In this document: positions 11,543-21,025 of the stretch, piece after piece
Layout of the letters: every line of letters begins with the position of its first letter
Position numbering within the stretch: position 1 is the stretch's first letter
From: Cercospora beticola
Taxonomy: Eukaryota; Ascomycota; Dothideomycetes; Mycosphaerellales; Mycosphaerellaceae
DNA: 64,000 bases
Assembly (NCBI RefSeq): GCF_033473495.1
Contig: NC_088939.1
Span: 1,426,001-1,490,000, forward strand
Direction: 5' to 3'
Notes under the pieces: model-generated
Database searches by the model: none
Seen by the model: the letters and a program-made list of their open reading frames with translations, nothing else
Told to the model about the DNA's origin: nothing
Made by a program: the position numbers and the translations under genes

Positions 11543-12726
11543 ATGCTGTCGAATCTGAGTGTCCGGTCGTCGCGGGCTGTCTCTCGCACGCCCGTTCGCG
11601 AAGTCGTTCGACACCGGAGCGCGATCTCGGGTCCGTACCTGCTGGACGAGTACATACCGCGATTCCAGCTCCTCACGTCGGTGCAGGAGGCGAAGAAGCG
11701 CAGCCTGGCCTATGCGCATTTGAGAGAATGCAATTTGTGCCCGCGACTGTGCGGCGTGAACCGCTTCGAAAAGCGAGGGACGTGTCTCGTGGGCAGCGAC
11801 GTGGTCGTCAACACGATTGCGCCGCACTTTGCAGAGGAGCCGTGCATATCAGGGCGCAATGGCAGCGGCAGCGTCTTCTTCAGCGGATGCAATCTTAGAT
11901 GTACAGCCATCTCGAGGTAGGTCTACAGACCACGAAAGCTAAGTGACTCCCAGGCGTCTTCTGCCAGAATCACGACATCGCGCATCAAAAGAACGGCTTC
12001 GACCTCACGCCGGAACAACTGGGCGAGTGGATGGTCAAATTGCAAGAGGTAGGAAACGTGCACAACATCAACTTCGTCACGCCCGAGCACGTCGTCCCGC
12101 AGGTCGCCCTGGCCATCCTCCACGCGAAGACCCTCGGCCTCAATCGGCCCATCGTCTACAATACGTCCAGTTTCGACTCGCTTGACTCGCTCAAGCTGAT
12201 GGATGGTCTGGTCGACATCTATCTCGCAGACTTCAAAGTCTGGAAGCCTACGACTGCCAAGCGCCTGTTGAAGGCCGAAAACTACGTGGAAGCGGCAATG
12301 GAGTCCGTGAAAGCGATGCACGCCCAGGTGGGAGATCTTAGCTTCACTGCCGATGGCATCGCGAAGAGAGGCCTGCTCATCAGACACCTCGTGATGCCGG
12401 GCCTGGAGGATGAAGGAAAACACATCGTCAAATGGCTCGCCGAAAATGTGAGCAAGGACGTGTACGTCCACATCATGGAGCAGTATCATCCGCGCGCCCA
12501 CGTTGGCAAAGGCAAGCGCTCCACGCGTGGGCGAGCGCAGGATGTGGCCACTGGCACAGTCGACCCAGGCGGCGTACCAGCTGAAGAAGCAGCCAAAAAG
12601 GAGATCAGATATCAGGATATCAACCGTGCTGTCAGCCTCACGGAAGTCGACAACGTGCGAAGAGCTGCTGAGGATGCAGGTCTATGGCGGTTCAACGAAA
12701 TATCGGAACACGCTGGTTTCGCGTGA
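11543..12726 (+). CDS. PflX-like radical SAM Fe-S protein, possibly mitochondrial
   Basis: Two exons (11543-11900, 11954-12726) give 376 aa. The intron has a GTACAG donor and CCCAG acceptor and splits the Cys codon of the cluster motif: ...NLRT|GC restores SGCNLRCVFCQNH, the CxxxCxxC that binds the SAM-ligated 4Fe-4S cluster. Without splicing the frame ends in a TAG. A second cysteine set, CNLCPRLCGVNRFEKRGTC, lies upstream and could bind another cluster. The layout matches COG1313/PflX proteins, whose reaction is not known. The first 30 residues (MLSNLSVRSSRAVSRTPVRE) are Arg/Ser-rich without acids, like a mitochondrial presequence. An in-frame ATG at 11432 would add 37 residues. Family assignment is firm; substrate and location are not. 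Confidence 0.88.
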
Positions 12727-13622
12727 AAGCTGGCTGTCTCATCTTCGTCACCATTCATCTCCGAGGCTCGCCGTGTCCTGCTGTAACTCCGATTACCGCA
12801 TTGGTATGTGGGTGCAGAGGCGCGGCGATCCTGCTCCAGCCGACGACTTGCCGGCATCACCCACTGCTCCGGATCCGTTGCCACGAGCATGGACAAGATT
12901 GAGCTCAATGTCGATGATACATGATCGCTCCACAGATCTTGCTTAATCAACGAGGCGAAGGTGCCGACCGCGTATCGTTCCAGAGCGGTGGATGAATCTA
13001 TCATATTCAGATCTGGAACGTACTTAGGTTTGACCACAAGGGTTTCAGAGCCGGACTACCCGTGGCCACTAGTGAACTACTCGCCTGACGGACCTCTTTG
13101 TTCCACACTGGGAACTTGTTTGTCACAGTGCTTTGAGCGTGGCGCTCGTGACGACTGCGCGCCAACACTGCTCAGTTGCCATGCAGCTGCCATGCTCCAG
13201 GAGCGCTCCCCGTGATCTTCACTGCAGCCATGTCGCTGTGTATGCGTGGACGAACTGCCATCAAGCTACCTGCGACAATACGTTGCGTTGGGCAGTCTAC
13301 GGGTGGCGCGTTCTTTGTCCGCAAGCAGAGCAGGATAGCCGCAGGCATGGCAATCACCGAGCCTCAAAGGAATTCATTGTGGTCATGCAGCCACCGCGGC
13401 AAGAGCTCAGGAATAGCTTCGTGCGTTTGACTCTGAACAAACGTGACTATCAGCGCAGGAGTTGGGCCAAAGAAGCGCGGTTTTGGCTCGAGTGCAGATA
13501 GAAACACTCCGATCAGCACTCCTCGTTGAGCCTCGTACGCAACACCTTTGCGCGACGAGCCGGCCTCTTGCGCTCCACCAGCATCGATCTATCTTCCACC
13601 CCACTCTGAAGAACAATAGAAC
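12727..13622. other. Intergenic region
   Basis: Downstream of the radical SAM gene and upstream of the coiled-coil gene, both plus strand. Overlapping short open frames on both strands show no family motif. No RNA gene or repeat seen. Confidence 0.5.
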
Positions 13623-14525
13623 ATGTCCTCCTTTGCGCCGCCTCCTGACGTGCTGGGCCTGCTCTACAATCAGCATCGCAATTACACTGCAGAGCTTGGC
13701 AGAACACATCAGACCTTGAGCAAGTTATATAAGAAGATCGCCAAGACGGAAAAGGTGCTTGCAGAGCGTGAGCGAAAGGAGCGACACCTTACAAGGGACG
13801 AGCGGAAGAAGTGGCAATATTCTCGCGTTTTGACGAAGCGCACAATCACAGATTTGGAATCGCAGCAGGCCAACCTCCACGACGCGTTACGACAGTGTAA
13901 CGATTTGATCGCGTCATTGGAGCACGGCTTCTACAGTGCCCCTATGATGACTCCATGGACTGGTGCCATCGTTCCGCCTTCGCCTTATCTGTTCAGCCCA
14001 TTCAGCCCAGCCTTCACTCCTGGTGCGCCACCGATCCAGCACGAGCCTAGTGGTCATGGTCAGACGCAATACTGGGATCTGTCCAGTCTCCCGGAACGTC
14101 AGGCCTCGCCGTCGCCATATGGCTCAAGTTCCGCGGACAGTGGCTTCCATGAGCCTCGGTTGCTCGAAGTAGGCATTGTCACAAATGCAGACCTAAACAA
14201 TGAACAGCACGTCTATGCGCACGGAATGATGTCCAACTTCGGGTTCAACACTGATAACATCTATGCTGCGCGTCTGTGTAAGAACGGAAACGTCGATCCA
14301 GACCTCCTGCCCGAACTGCAAGACTTGGTCTCGCCGATGACTAGGCTAGGAGCCTCGGAAAACTCCCCCAAGGTCCGCTCACACAAGAGATGCGTCTCTG
14401 AGAGCGTTGCTCAGCTGAACTTGGGCGATCTGGCGCCGCCATCAACCAAGAGAGGTATTAGTGTAGGACCCGTACCAGATCGGAGGAAGAACAGTCCCGA
14501 CGATGGGCTTGGTGGCAGATCATAG
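13623..14525 (+). CDS. Uncharacterised coiled-coil protein
   Basis: An intronless 300-aa frame starting MSSFAPPPDVLGLLYNQHRN. Residues ~20-100 are strongly helical and charged, with heptad-like spacing (LSKLYKKIAKTEKVLAERER and LTKRTITDLESQQANLHDAL), predicting a coiled coil. The rest is Pro/Ser-rich and disordered. Several SP or TP sites occur (PSPYLFSP, RQASPSP, LVSPMTR, KNSPDD) that could be phosphorylated by proline-directed kinases. I do not recognise the protein and can assign no function. Support for its being real: a clean ATG with A at -3, an uninterrupted frame with fungal codon use, and a stop just before a non-coding stretch. An intron within the tail cannot be excluded. Confidence 0.68.
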   Translation: MSSFAPPPDVLGLLYNQHRNYTAELGRTHQTLSKLYKKIAKTEKVLAERERKERHLTRDERKKWQYSRVLTKRTITDLESQQANLHDALRQCNDLIASLEHGFYSAPMMTPWTGAIVPPSPYLFSPFSPAFTPGAPPIQHEPSGHGQTQYWDLSSLPERQASPSPYGSSSADSGFHEPRLLEVGIVTNADLNNEQHVYAHGMMSNFGFNTDNIYAARLCKNGNVDPDLLPELQDLVSPMTRLGASENSPKVRSHKRCVSESVAQLNLGDLAPPSTKRGISVGPVPDRRKNSPDDGLGGRS

Positions 14526-16469
14526 ATCAGGGACAGGCTAAAGAGTAATCCTGGTCGCTGGGCTGTGAGAGGGCGCTGTGGTGAGGCGTCGCAATTGTCA
14601 TGACGAATGTGTACAGTAGAATCCCTATCTTTGTCTGCAATCGGATTGTTCTCCTGTTCTCGTTTTGGGTACTGCTGCCTAAGCTTGTTTGAAGTCGGAA
14701 GATTGTGAGGATATGGACGATCTAACTGATCACATTGTGATGGCACACGATTGCCTATTCCGTCGGGGGCGGCGTTGCGCCACGCGAGGCCGAACCTGAA
14801 GTTCTCCACGTTTCTTTCCACCTCGCCTCGTCGTTCAAACAACATCGAGTGCTGCTTGTTGCTACGGCAAAGTGCGCAGCGCGAAGCGAGGACACATTTC
14901 AAGAAATATTGACAATTTTCCATCAACCAGGCTACCGTTCGGCGGAGCACAAGAACTTGCATCAATTGTGCTACGCTGGGGCGCCAGGTCCAAAAATTGT
15001 TCACGACATTTCGACCAGGGTCACTCCTTGTCAATCTGTGCTGCAATGCAGGCACGGCACGGCAAAGCCATCAGCACCACGCTGTCGGATACGGGCTGAT
15101 GGTATGCAGCATGCAATCCAGTTGCCGGACCATTGAATTCGCCAACCACAAAACGACGACAACAACACGTCAACACGTCCTCCCGTTCTCCGCTCGCTAC
15201 GAAGCTGTGACACCGGGCTCTGCGCTGTTGGTCTGTCAAAATCATCTGGGGAGCAATGCCCGCGCCGCGTGTTTGCCTGCTCCCGGTCTGGTAACTTGCA
15301 GCGTTCCTGCGAAAAGATGGCCGTGAAAGTGATACGAAAGTGGACCTTCGCATCCTCCGCCCCAACGACCGAATTCGACGCGTTTTACGATCTGTTCGTC
15401 GCGCCCGACGACCTGGCTGAAGCCATGTCAAGCGTGGGATCCTCGTCTCATCTTCGTCCGCCTGCGTTTGATTCTCCGTGCAGCCGAACATCAGATCTCT
15501 TCATGCAGCGGGCTCAGACCGCAGGAGACCGCGCCACTGCTGCGTGTCTGGCGCGGAGGCAGCAGCAGGAGACGTCAGACGTCGCTTCTGTAGCAGCGGC
15601 CCAATGCAGCCAGGCCTGAAACTGTTCGAGCTGACTGCTGCCACAGCGTCTGCCACTGTAGCGCTTCTACGTACGCACGCATACGGACGACGCACTCGCG
15701 GATCCAGCTACGTTTGGGCGTCTCTGGTTTCTGGTTGATCAACACGTCTTGCAGCTGGCCACGTTGCGGTACACGTTTGCATGCTGCGAGGCCGAACAAT
15801 TGTGTTGTGCACCATGCTACCCTCCAGTGGGCTTGCATTAGTACACCTCACAACGAGAGAGGCCCATGTCAGAATCAGGGCGAACAGAAATGCCACAATT
15901 CTACATGTAACCATCGCCTACACATCCGCGTGACTGGGCAGACCAGTAGCGCTTCGCGGGGATCTATTTCGCTCATCAGTAGAGGTGGGTCCTGATTGCA
16001 TTCTTCCTCTCACCCTTTCCCTACGCATACAACAAACACCCTCGTCGTTCTTGGGTTGATGAATGACAGCCGCCGGTCCCGTGTGACTGGTATGCGGTTT
16101 GTTAGTCGCTCTCCACCGACTCCACTTTGTCCTGTCTTCCTTACTGCCGCCTTGCATATGCAGCCATCCCGGTCGGATTCCTGCATTTGACAGCAAACAA
16201 GAAGATATAAGACGGACGTGTTGTCCGACAGTGCTTGCTACTCCCACGTTGCTGCATACCAGTCACAGACTTGCTTGCGTTCAGAACAGAGTATCCCGCT
16301 TGTCAGATCTTCACTCTACACCAACATCCGAATCGATCGATCATTCAAGAGCATACCTGACATCACACTCCTGACACACCAACAACAAACTTCATGGGCT
16401 TTACTGGCAACCTGCTGCGGAGACTTTCGTCTCGCCGCCGAAACGAAGGAGGAAGAGACGATTGTCAAG
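14526..16469. other. 1.9-kb intergenic region with MFS promoter and leader
   Basis: It contains no convincing gene on either strand. A TATA-like GATATAAG lies near 16203, about 265 bp before the transporter start. An ATG at 16394 opens an overlapping upstream frame, described separately. The remainder is undifferentiated. Confidence 0.5.
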
Positions 16470-16783
16470 ATGAGCAACATCAGCGCCCAGTATCACGATC
16501 CCACAGATCGATCAAATCTGCCTTCTCAACACCTCGAACATCTCTATCCTTCTCCACGAAGGCCGCTGTCCACGCCCGACCTCAAAGCCGCCAAGCGGCG
16601 GTCGAGCCTCTTCCACACGTCTACACCACACTCCCCCTCAAGGAAGCTGAAGAAGTCTACTGCGACCCGGACTCGAAGCAGCGGGCGCCCGACATCAGAG
16701 AATTTCGCTGGTACGCGCGATACAAGCGACAGACCATGGACGGGCTCATCTTCGACTACCCAAGTTCCTGCACCGGGGTATAA
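16394..16783 (+). promoter_or_regulatory. Overlapping upstream ORF across the MFS transporter start
   Basis: An ATG at 16394 opens a 129-codon frame that runs past the transporter ATG (16470) in a different frame and stops at 16783. Its start context (TTC before ATG) is weak, so leaky scanning is plausible. If the transcript starts near the TATA-like element at 16203, this uORF would reduce transporter translation. The peptide itself shows no recognisable domain. This is inference from position only. Confidence 0.3.
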
Positions 16784-19166
16784 TGATGCTGCTCGGTATA
16801 GTTTTGGCAATCAAGAAACTATCACGACTGGGGCGAGCGATGGGAATGATTGCATTGCTCGGCCTGTGGCCCTACCGGCTCCGGCTTTCAGTACTTCTTC
16901 ACGGCTAGCGACGCTTCACGCGCCAGTTCGCCACTCTTCACTGCGATTCGAAAGCCGACTTTCACGTGTCGATCCACATAGATCGCTCGCTCCTTGTGCT
17001 AACATGGAACCAACATTGACTGATGACACGCTTGAGAACAAATCCAAGCGTCCTCGCAGTCATCCACCGAACTGTGCAGGCCAGGAGCAGTCCCGAAAAC
17101 TCGACATCGCTACAAGAAAAGCACGTGCAAAGTCACAACGAGACTTCGTGCCTGGGACTCACGACTCCTGGCAGCTTCCACCATTCCACGAACCTTCCAT
17201 CTCAAGGAGCAGTTCACGGAAGTCCGCCGTGATGCCGCTCAAGCCTAAGCCATCCTTCACTCGACTGCAAAGTCTCGACAGCCTGATCACCTATCGCAAA
17301 GAGAAAGCCGAGTGGAAGCGAGTCTCATCCTATCTGCAATCTGCCCAGACCGATGGAGATCGAGAACAACACGAAGTTCCCTACACCGATTCCCAAGCCC
17401 CAACTCGAGCCCACACAATCCGATCAGAAACCGACACGGTCGCCGGCGCCGACCTCGCCTTCGACGAGAAGCCATCCTCTTCACCTCCTCGTTCTCCTGG
17501 CGGCGACTCAATCGACGACGATGAACACCAAACAGCCTTACCAAAACTCCCTCCACCTCCTCCCCCGACCTCTGAGCAACCAAAGAACACATTCCGCACC
17601 TCTGCCGCTGAGATTGGATTCTGCTTCACAATCGCCATGACGCAATTCCTAGCAGAATACATGATTTCCGGCTTTGCCATCGAACTCCCCAAAATCATGA
17701 ACAAATATGCCAGCAATGATACCGATCCAGGCTCGATGGGAATGTTCTGGCCTGCATCATTGCTGAGTCTGATACTATCCGCCACACTCCTCATCTTCGC
17801 TCGCATCAGCGATATGTATGGCGGGTATCTTCCATTCATGTTCGGCGTCATCTGGCTCGGAATTTGGTCTTTGCTAGCAGGTTTCGCAAAAGCAACAGTC
17901 CTACTCGACATCAGTCGTGCGATGCAAGGGCTGGCCATTGCAGCGTATATCCCTTCGACATTCGCTATGGTTGGCAGCATTTACCCCGAAGGCCCGAGGA
18001 AGAATCTTGTACTGGGACTGTATGCTGGTTGTGCGCCTTTGGGATTCTTCGCTGGATTCTTGGCTGCTGGTGCGTTACCGGATGACGCCCCAGGTTGGTA
18101 TTTCTGGATTGCGGCGATCTTGTCGTTTGTTACGGCAATTACTGCTTATTTGACTGTGCCGCATGACAGAACTGATCGGAAACAGTTGAGTTTGAAGATG
18201 GATTGGATAGGGGCTTTCCTCATTACTGCTGGGTTGATCTTGGTGGCTTATGCGCTTGCTGTGGAGCCTTATGCCAGTCAGAATGGGAGAGGACACTCTG
18301 GATGGACGACTCCTATGGTTCTGGCACCCTTGATCTCTGGGATTGCATGTCTTGCCATCGCATTTTGGGTCGAAGGATGGTACGCTGCATGCCCATTGCT
18401 ACCTTTCGACTTTTTCTCACCAAAGAGCGTCAAAGCTTTCTCGCTGGCTTGCTTATGCTTCTACGCATCGTACGGAGTGTGGCTGTACGAATCAGCTCAG
18501 TACTTCTCGAACGCTACTGCGACTGGCACAGCCAACGGCGTCCATGGGTTGACGCTGGCAGCCTGGTATACACCAACAGCCATCGGTGGCCTGATCCTTT
18601 GCGTTGCGGGCGGCGCATTGCTTCACGTCATCCCTATAATGATATTGCTAATCATCTCTGGTATTGCTTGGATCGGTGCACCACTTCTTCTGGCTATGGC
18701 TCCCTTGCCAGTACACTACTGGTCATTCGTCATGCCATCAATGCTTTGCGCGACAATCGGCATCGACCTCACGTTCACGATCTCTTGCGTATACTTGTCC
18801 GCGGTCTCGCCGCTGCGATACCAAGGCTTGGCTGGAGCTGTTTCATCGATTCTGGTCAACTTGGCAATGTCTTTCTCGCTTTCGATCTCCGAGATTGTGG
18901 CTGTCAAAGCTGAGAGTGCGGTCGTCGTACCGGATTACGCTTCACCGGCGGAGCAGATGGTGTTTGCAGACCAAAAAGCCATTCGAGGTTACAAGTACGC
19001 CTTCATCTACGCTGCTGCCTCCGCTGGGTGCGGTCTACTCATCGCAATGTTATTTGTACGAATTTCTCGTTCGGTTGTGCAGAAGAAAAAGACTTTGGAC
19101 TTGGAAGGCGATGGCACGCGGCCGTCATCTGAGGTTAGTACCCTCGTTGACTCGCCGCGGGCTTGA
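16470..19166 (+). CDS. MFS transporter, DHA2 type, with long N-terminal cytosolic extension
   Basis: Uninterrupted 898-aa frame from the first in-frame ATG (AAG before ATG). From residue ~375 there are 14 hydrophobic helices, the count typical of the DHA2 drug:H+ antiporter group. FARISDMYGGYLP between helices 2 and 3 corresponds to MFS motif A, and helix 5 has a motif-C-like GLYAGCAPLGFFAGF. The closest groups I recognise are ATR1/AMF1-like transporters (boron, ammonium or drug export), so substrate is open. The first ~370 residues are a Ser/Arg/Pro-rich disordered tail with many kinase-like sites (RRPLSTPDL, RSRS-like stretches, SPPRSPGG). Family members usually have under 100 residues there. 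The tail is in frame with no stop or needed intron, so I accept it, but a spliced or later start is possible. Confidence 0.85.
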   Translation: MSNISAQYHDPTDRSNLPSQHLEHLYPSPRRPLSTPDLKAAKRRSSLFHTSTPHSPSRKLKKSTATRTRSSGRPTSENFAGTRDTSDRPWTGSSSTTQVPAPGYNDAARYSFGNQETITTGASDGNDCIARPVALPAPAFSTSSRLATLHAPVRHSSLRFESRLSRVDPHRSLAPCANMEPTLTDDTLENKSKRPRSHPPNCAGQEQSRKLDIATRKARAKSQRDFVPGTHDSWQLPPFHEPSISRSSSRKSAVMPLKPKPSFTRLQSLDSLITYRKEKAEWKRVSSYLQSAQTDGDREQHEVPYTDSQAPTRAHTIRSETDTVAGADLAFDEKPSSSPPRSPGGDSIDDDEHQTALPKLPPPPPPTSEQPKNTFRTSAAEIGFCFTIAMTQFLAEYMISGFAIELPKIMNKYASNDTDPGSMGMFWPASLLSLILSATLLIFARISDMYGGYLPFMFGVIWLGIWSLLAGFAKATVLLDISRAMQGLAIAAYIPSTFAMVGSIYPEGPRKNLVLGLYAGCAPLGFFAGFLAAGALPDDAPGWYFWIAAILSFVTAITAYLTVPHDRTDRKQLSLKMDWIGAFLITAGLILVAYALAVEPYASQNGRGHSGWTTPMVLAPLISGIACLAIAFWVEGWYAACPLLPFDFFSPKSVKAFSLACLCFYASYGVWLYESAQYFSNATATGTANGVHGLTLAAWYTPTAIGGLILCVAGGALLHVIPIMILLIISGIAWIGAPLLLAMAPLPVHYWSFVMPSMLCATIGIDLTFTISCVYLSAVSPLRYQGLAGAVSSILVNLAMSFSLSISEIVAVKAESAVVVPDYASPAEQMVFADQKAIRGYKYAFIYAAASAGCGLLIAMLFVRISRSVVQKKKTLDLEGDGTRPSSEVSTLVDSPRA

Positions 19167-21025
19167 GAGAGAAAAGAGCTTGTGTCCGAATTGGAGAATA
19201 TTGGTTTGAGGTTTCTATCAGCGTTCTTTGGGAAAGGCGTTTCAAGACTGGCAGCTTCACAGCTACTTTGTGTACATATAAACATCGCAAGCGACGGGTA
19301 CGGGCGACCACAAAATCGAGTGTCCGGTTTGGCACTCTTGTATCAATATCATGTTTGAAAGAGCATCCTCTGGAAACAAATTACAGTCAAAGTGTCTGTC
19401 GATCGTGACAACCGGGATTCCGATTCCTGTTTGGGTCATTCATCACGGTTGGAGTGCCTGCTTCTGGAAAAAGCGGTATGTGTGTCGTTTCCATCCGGGC
19501 ACAGTCTATTCTAACCTCACCTGTTGTTTTAGTAGACTTCATCTGTTGTATACTCTCTGCTTTGATGCTATTTGAGAGCCTGTTGTGTTCTTACGCCACG
19601 TCGTCGCTGCTGGAGTTGTGGCCAATGACTCGTGGCAGCGGCAGCTGCGATGGTGGGGTTGCAGTTAGTTGCAGCGTCTCTCCCGCACAGCATTTCCTGG
19701 GTCTCGAGAGCGTCAGGGAAAGACACTGGACAGCTGCTCCGACTGCACTTCGTCAATAGTGCGACGTACACTGACAGCAGAGCACAGCACAGGCACAAGC
19801 GATGGCAGCTGCCGCGTCATTGATTGCTGCGTGATTTACTGCTTGTTTTCGATTGAGCTAGGAGGTAGGGTTGGTGCTGGTGCTGGTGCTGGCTGGAAGT
19901 GAAAGCGTCCGGGTGTTTCTTTCGATGAGGATAGAGGGCAGCTCTAGTTTGATGGGATTTGTGGAGTAGTGTGGTCGTCTCACATGCGTGTGCTTAAACT
20001 CAGAGCGGCTCTTCGGAGCTTGAAGGTCGAACAATCTGGATTCCTCCAGTGGAGACTGATGCATCGTGCACTCAATTGGCAACGATGACTTCAATGCGAA
20101 GAGTATGGATGCAATGATAAGCGGACTCCATGCGGAAAGTGAAAAGATGCTGTAGAGCTCCATAGCGAGACGAGAGATCAGGTTGCTTCTTGCTGGTTGC
20201 GCCTCAACCAGCTCGATCGGGGCCTACTCCGTAAGCAGTAATTGTCCATATGCATATGCCGCAGACGCGGGATGTATTTGCATAGAATTCCAGCTGCAAG
20301 CGAGGTGGGCGGATGCCGATTAATGTGCATCCTGCTGGTGGAAAGACAGCTGTGCTCTTGGCTGCGGTCCACTCCGCATCGATGAGGTTCTGCTATGTTC
20401 TGCGAGGCAGCCGTTCAATGAACACGGCAGAAACGGGCGCCAGTAGCATTGTGTTGGGTAGGCTGCAGTATTCCGTGTCTAAGCTGCCCTGGCGGATGCG
20501 AGACAGTCCGTGGTGTATTCCAATGACATTTCTCTTGGCGAGTGTTCTCCCATCGAGCACTGCAGAATTCGTGATCCTTTGGCATTGCATTGACATATGC
20601 CATCGCTGGCAGTCTATTGTCAGCTGGTGTGGTGTCGCGTGGAAGAGCATCGCCTTTGTTCCGCGGTTGGGAACTGAACAGCCGAGAATAGCCATAGAGT
20701 ACCACCATTACTTTCGCCAACCCTCGCCGGGCCCGTGGGCCTCCGTCATTGCTGCAGCGCGCACTTCTGCACAACTTTCGGCCAATTGCGCCAGAGCATC
20801 AGACAGAACACGACTTGTTTCACGCCGCCAGCGCAGGACAAGCACCCATACTACTGTCCCCGCCGACCTCCCACTCTTCAAAGCCTATACTGCTATGAGC
20901 GCATACATGGTCCTTCGGTAGATACTCTTGCTCAGCGATCCACTTCCTCAACCATTGCTGCTGCCAGCTTCCTTCAACCGGACGGCAGCAGAAGATACTT
21001 CGACTTCAACTCGAAGCACCGCACC
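19167..21025. other. 1.9-kb intergenic region before CHO2
   Basis: This holds the transporter 3' end and the CHO2 promoter and leader. A small GGTGCT triplet repeat (three units, 19873-19890) is the only structure noted. Short open frames show no motif. The frame upstream of CHO2 is open from about 20735 but contains no ATG, so it is read as leader. Confidence 0.5.
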
